NCBI GenBank assembly: GCA_019635715.1
Contig: JAHBYY010000001.1
Location: 62,001 to 126,000, forward strand
Reading direction: 5' to 3'
Origin: Rhizobiaceae bacterium
GTDB taxonomy: Bacteria; Pseudomonadota; Alphaproteobacteria; Rhizobiales; Rhizobiaceae
DNA: 64,000 nucleotides
Part shown: positions 18,831 through 25,378 of the stretch, one piece after another
Layout: every line of letters starts with the position of its first letter
How positions within the stretch are numbered: position 1 is the first letter of the stretch
Made by a program: the position numbers and the translations under genes
Notes under the pieces: model-generated
Database searches by the model: none
Told to the model about the DNA's origin: nothing
The model's input: the letters and a program-made list of their open reading frames with translations, nothing else

Positions 18831-19042
18831 GACCGGTGCCGGGCGAGGCAGCGCCGCCACCAGCCTGCCGGCTGCAAAAGACCGGCGGCCATCGGCGTCA
18901 ACCGGACATCGAAATCCCGATCGTCACGGACGGCGCCCGCCGATTGCCGCGTGAGGTTCGTCACGCCTGACGGCACCTGAAATCCCTCATCATGCCGGCC
19001 GCGGCGATCGGCCCTTTTCGATCTTCCTAAGGCCGGCGTGAT

Positions 19043-19083
19043 CGATCTCCGTCTCGCAATGACCGATCTCCGCCCCGCAATGG
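19043..19083. repeat. Tandem 20-base direct repeat upstream of sugar ABC operon
   Basis: CGATCTCCGTCTCGCAATGA (19043-19062) and CGATCTCCGCCCCGCAATGG (19064-19083) differ at two positions and repeat with a 21-base period, two helical turns. They lie about 135-175 bases before the sugar transport operon in the 18831-19217 gap, which has no gene. A role as a regulator-binding array is possible. Confidence 0.4.
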
Positions 19084-19094
19084 CGGCTTTCTCG

Positions 19095-19124
19095 AAAGCA
19101 TCATTTTGAACATTTTGGTGCTTT
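19095..19124. promoter_or_regulatory. Inverted repeat AAAGCA-N18-TGCTTT, candidate operator
   Basis: Perfect 6-base arms at 19095-19100 and 19119-19124 flank an AT-rich core containing CATTTTGAACATTTTGG. It sits in the presumptive promoter region of the sugar ABC operon. No local regulator gene is present; family assignment is not possible. Confidence 0.3.
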
Positions 19125-19171
19125 GCGCACTCGATTTCTCATTCTGACAATACGGAATGATGCAGCGGATG

Positions 19172-19194
19172 GGTCGATACTCAATACTCCGACC
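19172..19194. promoter_or_regulatory. Inverted repeat GGTCG-N13-CGACC with internal ATACTC repeat
   Basis: The arms (19172-19176 and 19190-19194) enclose ATACTC-A-ATACTC, a direct repeat. It lies immediately before the GGAGGAGGAAG ribosome-binding stretch of the short leader frame, so a transcript starting upstream could fold here or a repressor could bind. Speculative. Confidence 0.25.
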
Positions 19195-19217
19195 GTGGAG
19201 GAGGAAGTATCTTGGCC

Positions 19218-19322
19218 ATGACCGCGAAGCCCTTCGCCGTGGGGGACTTTGGACTGTCGCCGCGACGGCGGCATTCCGTGCGAACACCGGACAGCTTCAC
19301 TCAGGCTGTCGGGGTTAGATGA
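19218..19322 (+). CDS. Possible 34-residue leader peptide coupled to sugar ABC operon
   Basis: A short frame begins with ATG at 19218 (TTG at 19212 is also in frame) after GGAGGAGGAAG, one of the strongest ribosome-binding stretches in the window. It encodes 34 residues, starting MTAKPFAVGDFGLSPRRRHS, and ends in TGA at 19320-19322. This stop overlaps the ATG of the ATPase gene at 19319 (ATGA). The ATPase itself has only a weak GGGG upstream. The peptide has no recognised family. Translational coupling of transport genes to a leader is the simplest reading, but a chance frame cannot be excluded. Confidence 0.4.
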   Translation: MTAKPFAVGDFGLSPRRRHSVRTPDSFTQAVGVR

Positions 19323-20866
19323 TGGTTCGCGCGCCGACTTCGCCGGAACCGCTGATCACGCTCGATGGCGTGGGCAAGAGCTTTGCAGGTGTGCGGGTCC
19401 TCAGAAACGTCAGCTTTTCGCTGCGACGCGGCGAACTGGTGGCGCTGGTCGGGGAGAACGGCGCAGGCAAGTCGACGCTGAAGAACATCCTGTGCGGCCT
19501 GCTGGCGCCCGATGAAGGCACCATCACCGTGAACGGCAAGGCGCAGTCCCGCATCACGCCGGACGATGCGCGGGAACTGGGCATCGCGGCGATCCATCAG
19601 GAACTCAGCCTCTTCCCCAATCTGTCGATCGCCGAGAACATCCATATGGGGGTGGGTTCCTTTCCCACCGGCCTCGGCCTGCTCGACCGCCGCTCGATGA
19701 AGACGAAGACCCGCGACCTTCTCGGCGGCTTCTTCGAGCGCGAGATCGATCCGGACGAGCCGGTCGAGCGGCTTTCGCTCGGCGAGCGGCAGCTTGTCGA
19801 GGTCGGGAAGGCGCTGCACCGTGCGTCGGCGATGCTGATCCTGGACGAGCCGACCACATCGCTCAGCCTGCCGGAGCGGCAGCGCCTGTTCGAGGTGACG
19901 CGCCAGCTAAGGACGCGCGGCTACGCGCTGATCTACATCACCCACTTCATGGAAGAGGTTTATGAGCTGGCCGACCGCATCGTCGTGCTGCGCGACGGCC
20001 AAATGGTCGGCTCGGGCACGCCGTCCGAGATCGACGAGAAGAGCCTTACCAAGCTGATGGTCGGCCGCGAACTGGCCGAGGTCGACACCGAGCTGGCCGA
20101 CAGCTACCTGCGCGCCAGCCGGGCGGGGCCGCGCGAACCGGTGCTCAAGGTGCGCGATCTCAGCGACGACAAGCTGCTCAACGGAGTCGACCTCGATCTG
20201 GCGCCGGGCGAGATCCTCGGGCTGGCCGGCCTGATGGGATCGGGGCGTTCCGAGGTGGCGCAGGCGATCTTCGGCATTTCCGAGGCGCAGGGCGTCGTCG
20301 AGATCGCCGGCGAGCGTTTCGAGAGCCGCACCCCGCAGACCGCCAAGGCGAAGGGCATCGCCCTGGTGTCGGAGGATCGGCGCGCCGACCAGGTGTTTGC
20401 CGGGCGCAGCGTGCGCGAGAACCTCACCTCGGCGATCATCGACAAGCTCGCGGCCGCCACCGGCCTGCTGCGGCCGGCCAGCCAGCGGACACATGCGGCG
20501 GAAATGGCCGGCGCCTATGCGGTCCGCCATCCGGGGCTGGAAGCGCCGATCGTCTCGCTGTCCGGCGGCAATCAGCAGAAATGCATCATCGCCCGCTGGC
20601 TGGCCACCGAGCCGCGCATCTGCATCCTCGACGAACCGACGAAAGGCATCGACGTCGGCGCCAAGGCGGAGATCCACCGGCTGGTCGCCCAACTGGCGGA
20701 GAAGGGTCTCGGCGTGCTGCTGATCTCGTCCGACCTTCCCGAACTGCTCGCTCTGTCGCACCGCGTGCTGGTCATGCACAAGGGCCACGTCGTCGGCGGG
20801 CTGGAGCGCGGCGAGTTCAGCCCGGCGGCAATCCTGCGCATGGCCTCGACGGGGAAGGCGGCATGA
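19319..20866 (+). CDS. Sugar ABC transporter ATP-binding protein, double domain (RbsA/XylG/MglA type)
   Basis: A 515-residue protein with two fused ATPase domains. The first has Walker A GENGAGKST, signature LSLGERQLVEVGKAL and Walker B MLILDEPTTSLS. The second has the degenerate Walker A GLMGSGRSE usual in this family, signature LSGGNQQKCIIARWL and Walker B ICILDEPTKGIDVGAKAEI. This architecture is specific for monosaccharide importers of the CUT2 class. The start is taken at the first of two adjacent ATGs because it overlaps the preceding short frame. The ATG of the permease overlaps its stop (ATGA). The substrate sugar is not indicated by sequence. Confidence 0.93.
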   Translation: MMVRAPTSPEPLITLDGVGKSFAGVRVLRNVSFSLRRGELVALVGENGAGKSTLKNILCGLLAPDEGTITVNGKAQSRITPDDARELGIAAIHQELSLFPNLSIAENIHMGVGSFPTGLGLLDRRSMKTKTRDLLGGFFEREIDPDEPVERLSLGERQLVEVGKALHRASAMLILDEPTTSLSLPERQRLFEVTRQLRTRGYALIYITHFMEEVYELADRIVVLRDGQMVGSGTPSEIDEKSLTKLMVGRELAEVDTELADSYLRASRAGPREPVLKVRDLSDDKLLNGVDLDLAPGEILGLAGLMGSGRSEVAQAIFGISEAQGVVEIAGERFESRTPQTAKAKGIALVSEDRRADQVFAGRSVRENLTSAIIDKLAAATGLLRPASQRTHAAEMAGAYAVRHPGLEAPIVSLSGGNQQKCIIARWLATEPRICILDEPTKGIDVGAKAEIHRLVAQLAEKGLGVLLISSDLPELLALSHRVLVMHKGHVVGGLERGEFSPAAILRMASTGKAA

Positions 20867-21849
20867 TCGGAAGCATGCAGATCAGCCGCGCCTGGGCGGT
20901 CAATCTCCAGCGCTATTCGATCGTGCTGATGCTGATCGTCGTGACGGTCGTCTTCGCGAGCATGTCGGACGTGTTCCTGTCGGCCCGCAACCTGTCCAAC
21001 ATCCTGCTGCAGGCGAGCGCCATCGGCATCGCGGCGGTGGGGGTGACCTTCGTTCTGATCATCGGCGAGATCGACATCTCGATCGGCGCGCTGATGTCGC
21101 TCGCCATGACCGTCGCCTGGATGGTCGCGGTGATCCCCGGAGCGGGCGCCGGCGAGCAGGCGGGCGTCGGCGCCTGGGTCTATCCGGTCGGAATCCTTGT
21201 GGGGATCGGGCTCGGTGCCCTCAACGGCCTGCTGATCAACGTGCTGAAGATCAACGCGTTCATCGCGACGCTGGCGACGATGTTCGCATTCCGCGGTCTT
21301 GCCTGGAAGATGGTGGGATCGAGCGACAAGGCCTTCGCCGACAGCCCGGTGATGTATCTGGCGCGCACCGAATTCCTCGGCATCGGCCTGCCGGTCTACC
21401 TGCTGGCGGCGGTCGCCATCGTCGCCATCGTCGTGCTGAACCGGACGCCGTTCGGCCGGCATCTCTTCGCCATGGGCGGTTCGCCGCGATCGGCCGTCGA
21501 ATCCGGCCTGCCGGTGGCCCGGCTGCGGGTCATCGCCTTCGGCATCGTCGGCCTGTGCAGCGCCCTGGCGGGGCTGGTGATCATCGGCCGGGTCGGCACC
21601 CTCCAGGCGGGTCTCGGAGTCGGGTTCGAATTCACGGTCATCACCGCGGTCGTGCTGGGCGGCACCAGCCTGCTCGGCGGGCGCGGCTCGATCGTCGGCA
21701 GCATCCTCGGCGCGATCCTGCTGGTGGTCATCGACAACGGCCTCAACCTGATCAACGCATCCATCTACATCTACGATGTCGTCAAGGGCGTCATCCTGAT
21801 CGTGGCCGTGGTGATCGACGTACTTTTGGTACGCAGGCTGAGGCTTTAG
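20863..21849 (+). CDS. Sugar ABC transporter permease, first (RbsC/XylH type)
   Basis: A 328-residue polytopic protein of the CUT2 permease family. It contains GEIDISIGALMSLAMTVAWM, the family GxxDLSVG-type motif with isoleucine, then GALNGLLINVLKINAFIATL and the C-terminal VVLGGTSLLGGRGSIVGSILGA. About eight to ten hydrophobic segments are visible. It overlaps the ATPase gene by four bases. A second permease lies at 24171-25247, so the transmembrane part may be a heterodimer, or each permease may pair with its own binding protein. Confidence 0.9.
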   Translation: MIGSMQISRAWAVNLQRYSIVLMLIVVTVVFASMSDVFLSARNLSNILLQASAIGIAAVGVTFVLIIGEIDISIGALMSLAMTVAWMVAVIPGAGAGEQAGVGAWVYPVGILVGIGLGALNGLLINVLKINAFIATLATMFAFRGLAWKMVGSSDKAFADSPVMYLARTEFLGIGLPVYLLAAVAIVAIVVLNRTPFGRHLFAMGGSPRSAVESGLPVARLRVIAFGIVGLCSALAGLVIIGRVGTLQAGLGVGFEFTVITAVVLGGTSLLGGRGSIVGSILGAILLVVIDNGLNLINASIYIYDVVKGVILIVAVVIDVLLVRRLRL

Positions 21850-21884
21850 AAGCATCTCCGGCAATGCCGGATGTACGGGAGAAC

Positions 21885-21926
21885 GTGCAGACCAGGAGAT
21901 ACATCCGTTTCACCCCGGATCTGCAC
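21885..21926. other. Stem-loop between permease and first binding protein gene
   Basis: GTGCAGA (21885-21891) pairs with TCTGCAC (21920-21926) in the 134-base gap before the first binding-protein gene. It could protect or separate the downstream message. The rest of the gap shows only the GGGAGG ribosome-binding site. Confidence 0.3.
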
Positions 21927-21983
21927 ACAAAGTTCCAACATTGCTCGCAATGACGCGACGCAACGTCTTCAAGGGAGGAAATC

Positions 21984-22970
21984 ATGAAGCTTCTAAAACT
22001 TGGACTCATCGGACTTGGCGCGCTGACGCTCGCCGCGACCATGCCTGCCGCCGCGCAGGACAAGCCCGGCGCGGGCCTGAAGGTCTGCCTGTCGCTCGAC
22101 AAGATGATCGCGTTCCGCGAAGGCCAGGTGGCATTCTGGCGCGCCGCCGCGGCGGATCTCGGCATCGAGCTGATCGAGCAGGTGGCCGGCGAGGACGCGC
22201 AGCGCCAGTCGTCGCAGATCGATACCTGCATCGCGCAGGGCGTCAACGGCATCGTGTCGATCCCGTGGGACTATGAGGCGGTGCTGCAGGACATCGAGCG
22301 GGCGCACGCCGCCGGCATTCCGTTCATCACCGCCGACCAGGCGCCGGCCGAGTTGGACACCGTCGACTTCCACATCGGCGGCGATCCCCATGCCGACGGT
22401 CTCGCCGCCGGCAAGCGGCTCGCCGAGCTGGTGGGCGACAAGCCGACCAAGGTCGTCAATCTCCAGGGCGCGCTCGGCGCCGTAAACGGCCAGCAGCGCG
22501 ACCAGGGCTTCAAGGACGGGATCAAGGACCATCCGAACATCCAGATCGTCTCGGAAGTCCCGACCGAGTGGCGCCCCGAGCCGGTGGTCGCCGGCATGGA
22601 GAACGCGCTGCAGGCCAATCCCGATCTCGGCGCCGTCTTCGCCGCCACGGACGGCCTGCTGCAGCCGGTCTGGGCCGCCCTGCAGAAGGTGGACCGCTAC
22701 AAGACGGTCGGCGAACCGAACCACGTCATCATCCTGTCCGTCGACGGCGACCCGCAGGGCTGCAAGGCCGCCAGGGACGGCTATCTGGATGCCGGCTATG
22801 CCACGCCGATCGCCCAGATGACGCGCCGCACTCTCGAGGTCATCGTCGACATCGCCAAGAACAACAAGAAGCCGGAGGGCGACGCCCGCATCGAGCTTCT
22901 GCCGGGCGTCGAATACACGCAGGCCAATCTGGCTGAGACCGAGGCGAACGTCTGGGGCTGCAAGAAGTAA
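21984..22970 (+). CDS. Sugar ABC transporter substrate-binding protein 1 (peripla_BP_4 type)
   Basis: A 328-residue periplasmic protein with a clear signal peptide (MKLLKLGLIGLGALTLAATMPAAAQ, given here as MKLLKLGLIG to PAAAQ). The fold is that of CUT2 binding proteins: LKVCLSLDKMIAFREGQVAF, an IDTCIAQGVNGIVSIPWDYE hinge segment, GGDPHADGLAAGKRLAELVG and NGQQRDQGFKDGIKDHPNIQ. GGGAGGAAATC precedes the ATG. The downstream neighbour is a close paralogue, colinear along its whole length, pointing to a tandem duplication. The ligand cannot be named. Confidence 0.9.
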   Translation: MKLLKLGLIGLGALTLAATMPAAAQDKPGAGLKVCLSLDKMIAFREGQVAFWRAAAADLGIELIEQVAGEDAQRQSSQIDTCIAQGVNGIVSIPWDYEAVLQDIERAHAAGIPFITADQAPAELDTVDFHIGGDPHADGLAAGKRLAELVGDKPTKVVNLQGALGAVNGQQRDQGFKDGIKDHPNIQIVSEVPTEWRPEPVVAGMENALQANPDLGAVFAATDGLLQPVWAALQKVDRYKTVGEPNHVIILSVDGDPQGCKAARDGYLDAGYATPIAQMTRRTLEVIVDIAKNNKKPEGDARIELLPGVEYTQANLAETEANVWGCKK

Positions 22971-22993
22971 GCCGCAGGCCGGGCGATCACCGC

Positions 22994-23020
22994 GACGGGC
23001 GCCGCCAGGCGGCGCCCGTC
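22994..23020 (+). terminator. Intercistronic GC stem-loop after binding protein 1
   Basis: GACGGGCGCCGCC (22994-23006) and GGCGGCGCCCGTC (23008-23020) are perfect complements around a single base, giving an effective loop of a few bases. No T-run follows, so it is more likely an mRNA-stabilising or attenuating structure than a full terminator. Confidence 0.55.
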
Positions 23021-23050
23021 GATACCTGGCAGTGAAACGGGAGGACCGAA

Positions 23051-24028
23051 ATGAAGACGTTTGGACTAGGGCTGGCCGCACTCGGTGCGCTGGCTTTCGT
23101 TGCGGCCCCAGCGGCCGCGCAGGACAAGCCCGGCGCCGGCCTCAAGGTGTGCCTGTCGCTCGACAAGATGAACGCGTTTCGCGAGGGCCAGCTCAACTAC
23201 TGGCGCAAGGCCGCGGCGGAACTCGGCGTCGAACTCGTCGAGCAGGTCGCCGGCGAGGACGCGCAGCGCCAGTCGTCGCAGGTCGACACCTGCATCGCGC
23301 AGGGCGTCAACGGCATCATCTCGATCCCCTGGGACTACGAGGCGGTGCTGCAGGACATCGAGCGCGCGCACGCCGCCAACATACCTTTCGTGACGGTCGA
23401 CCAGGCGCCGGCGGACACCTCGACGGTCGACTTCCATATCGGCGCCGATCCGCACGCCGACGGGCTGAACGCCGGCAAGCGCCTGGTGGCGCTGGTCGGC
23501 GACAAGCCGACCAAGGTCGTCGACCTGCAGGGCGCGCTCAGCCACAACAACGGCCAGGGCCGCGACCAGGGCTTCAAGGAAGGGATCAAGGACCATCCGA
23601 ACATCCAGATCGTCTCCGAGGTTCCGACCGAGTGGCGTCCGGAGCCCGTCGTCGCCGGCATGGAGAACGCGCTGCAGGCGCATCCGGACCTCCGCGCGGT
23701 GTTCTCCGCCACCGACGGGCTGCTGCCGCCGATCTGGGCGGCGCTGCAGAAGGTCAACCGCCACAAGCAGGTCGGCGACCCCGACCACGTCATCGTCCTT
23801 TCGGTCGACGGCGATCCGCAGGGCTGCAAGGCCGTCAAGGACGGCTGGATGGACGCCGGCTATGCCCAACCCGTGCCGCTGATGTCGAAGCGGACCATCG
23901 AGGTGATCATCGACATCGCCAAGAACGGCAAGAAGCCCGAGGGTGACGACCGCATCCAGCTCATCCCCGGCACCGAATACATGAAGAGCAACATCGACCA
24001 GGTCGAAGGCGACGTCTGGGGCTGCTGA
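23051..24028 (+). CDS. Sugar ABC transporter substrate-binding protein 2 (paralogue)
   Basis: A 325-residue protein colinear with the preceding binding protein. It shares the mature start QDKPGAGLKVCLSLDKM, QVDTCIAQGVNGIISIPWDY, KDHPNIQIVSEVPTEWRPEP and LSVDGDPQGCKA. Differences cluster in the signal peptide, in GALSHNNGQGRDQGF versus GALGAVNGQQRDQGF, and in the C-terminal third (LMSKRTIEVI, EYMKSNIDQVEGDVWGC), regions that may shape ligand choice. The ribosome-binding site is GGGAGG before the ATG. A rhizobial palindromic repeat separates it from the second permease. Duplicated binding proteins may widen substrate range. Confidence 0.9.
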   Translation: MKTFGLGLAALGALAFVAAPAAAQDKPGAGLKVCLSLDKMNAFREGQLNYWRKAAAELGVELVEQVAGEDAQRQSSQVDTCIAQGVNGIISIPWDYEAVLQDIERAHAANIPFVTVDQAPADTSTVDFHIGADPHADGLNAGKRLVALVGDKPTKVVDLQGALSHNNGQGRDQGFKEGIKDHPNIQIVSEVPTEWRPEPVVAGMENALQAHPDLRAVFSATDGLLPPIWAALQKVNRHKQVGDPDHVIVLSVDGDPQGCKAVKDGWMDAGYAQPVPLMSKRTIEVIIDIAKNGKKPEGDDRIQLIPGTEYMKSNIDQVEGDVWGC

Positions 24029-24040
24029 GCTCCCGACAGC

Positions 24041-24147
24041 TAGAGCGCCGTGCGTCCAATTGGACGCACAAAGGACGCTCTAAGATATTGAATCTGCTGC
24101 ATCGTGCTTTCCGAAAACCGATTCCGGTCTTCGGGCCGATGCAGCAG
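24041..24147. repeat. Rhizobial-type intergenic palindromic repeat (two hairpins)
   Basis: The first imperfect palindrome spans 24041-24082 (TAGAGCGCCGTGCGTCC, then GGACGCACAAAGGACGCTCTA, listed here as its two arms with a centre AATT). The second has arms CTGCTGCATCG (24094-24104) and CGATGCAGCAG (24137-24147) with an inner CCGAAAACCG / CCGGTCTTCGG pairing. I recognise this two-part structure as a common intergenic repeat in Mesorhizobium-like genomes. It lies between binding protein 2 and the second permease. Confidence 0.8.
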
Positions 24148-24170
24148 GAAACCCGGGCTTGAGGACCGAA

Positions 24171-25247
24171 ATGGCGACAGGCATGTCCACAGGCGTTCAC
24201 TCCGACCCGGCGCGCGCAGGCGCGCCGGGCCAGCTTCTGTTCAACCTGTTCCGCAACCTGCCGATGCTGCCGGTGGTGATCGTCGCGGCCATCCTGCTTT
24301 CGGCGACGGTGGACGGTTTTTCCTCCGGCGCGAACGCGCAGAACATCATGCGGCAGCTCTCCGTCATCCTCATCGCGGTTTCCGCGGAGACGCTGGTGCT
24401 GCTGATCGGTGGCATCGATCTGTCGATCGGCGCGATCATCGGCCTGGCCTCGGTGTGCGGCGCCTACACGATGCACGCCACCGATTCGGTGCTGCTCGGG
24501 CTGCTGGCCTGCCTCGCCGTCGGCGCGGCCGTCGGGGCCATCAACGGCATCGGCATCGCGGTGTTCGGCATCCAGCCCTTCATCATGACGTTCGGAACCA
24601 TGCTGACCGCCCGGGCGCTCGCCTTCCTGATCACCGGCGGCCGATCGGTCGGCCGGCTGCCCAAGGTGCTGCTCGAGGGCGGACGGACGGACGTGCTCGG
24701 CATTCCGCTGATCTTCATCCTCGGGCTTGCCGTCTGCGGTGTCATCGGCTTCATGCTCAGTCGAACGGCCTTCGGCCAGAAGATCTATCTCACCGGCTCG
24801 AATCCGCGCGCCGCGACGTTCTCGGGCATCAATGTCCCGCGCCTGACCTTCGCCATCTACCTGCTTTCAGGCACCCTGGCCGGACTGGCCGCCTTCGTGT
24901 TCATGATGCGGCTGGGCTCCGCCTCGCCGACGGCCGGCGATCCGCTCCTGCTGCAGATCATCGGGGCGGTCGTGCTCGGCGGCACGACCCTGACAGGCGG
25001 CGAGGGCGGCATCCTCCGCTCGATCACCGGCGCGCTGCTGATCGCCATGATCGTCAAGAGCCTCGAAATTCTCGGCGCGCAGTTCTGGGACCAGATGATC
25101 GTGATCGGCGTCCTGACGGCGCTCGGCAGCGCGCTGGGCTCATGGCTGGGCCGGCGGCGCGTCAGCGGCTCGGCGCGGCGACCGCCCAGCGACCCCGACC
25201 CGCCGCCGGCGGCGGCCAATCCGGGAAGCCTGTCCGGCTCCGGCTGA
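24171..25247 (+). CDS. Sugar ABC transporter permease, second (RbsC type)
   Basis: A 358-residue CUT2-family permease. The ATG at 24171 is preceded by GAGGACC. Family segments are LIGGIDLSIGAIIGLASVCG, GAINGIGIAVFGIQPFIMTF, GSNPRAATFSGINV and VVLGGTTLTGGEGGILRS. A proline-rich tail of about 25 residues follows the last helix and is absent from the first permease. It belongs with the ATPase at 19319 because no other ATPase lies near. The 131 bases after its stop, up to the convergent RTX gene, show no convincing terminator. Confidence 0.88.
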   Translation: MATGMSTGVHSDPARAGAPGQLLFNLFRNLPMLPVVIVAAILLSATVDGFSSGANAQNIMRQLSVILIAVSAETLVLLIGGIDLSIGAIIGLASVCGAYTMHATDSVLLGLLACLAVGAAVGAINGIGIAVFGIQPFIMTFGTMLTARALAFLITGGRSVGRLPKVLLEGGRTDVLGIPLIFILGLAVCGVIGFMLSRTAFGQKIYLTGSNPRAATFSGINVPRLTFAIYLLSGTLAGLAAFVFMMRLGSASPTAGDPLLLQIIGAVVLGGTTLTGGEGGILRSITGALLIAMIVKSLEILGAQFWDQMIVIGVLTALGSALGSWLGRRRVSGSARRPPSDPDPPPAAANPGSLSGSG

Positions 25248-25378
25248 GCTCGCCCGAGCGGACCGCGGCGACAGGACGCGACAGGCCCCTCCCCCGCCGG
25301 CGACCCGGATGGGGTGCGGCGGGCACGGCTCGGCCAACAACATCCTCACGCCGGCCACCGACGCTCGGCCGGCGCAGC

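Noticed and set aside
24041-24082. Possible CRISPR or phage attachment site at the palindrome in the sugar operon
   Set aside because: There is a single unit with no spacers or integrase nearby, and the sequence matches a dispersed rhizobial intergenic repeat.
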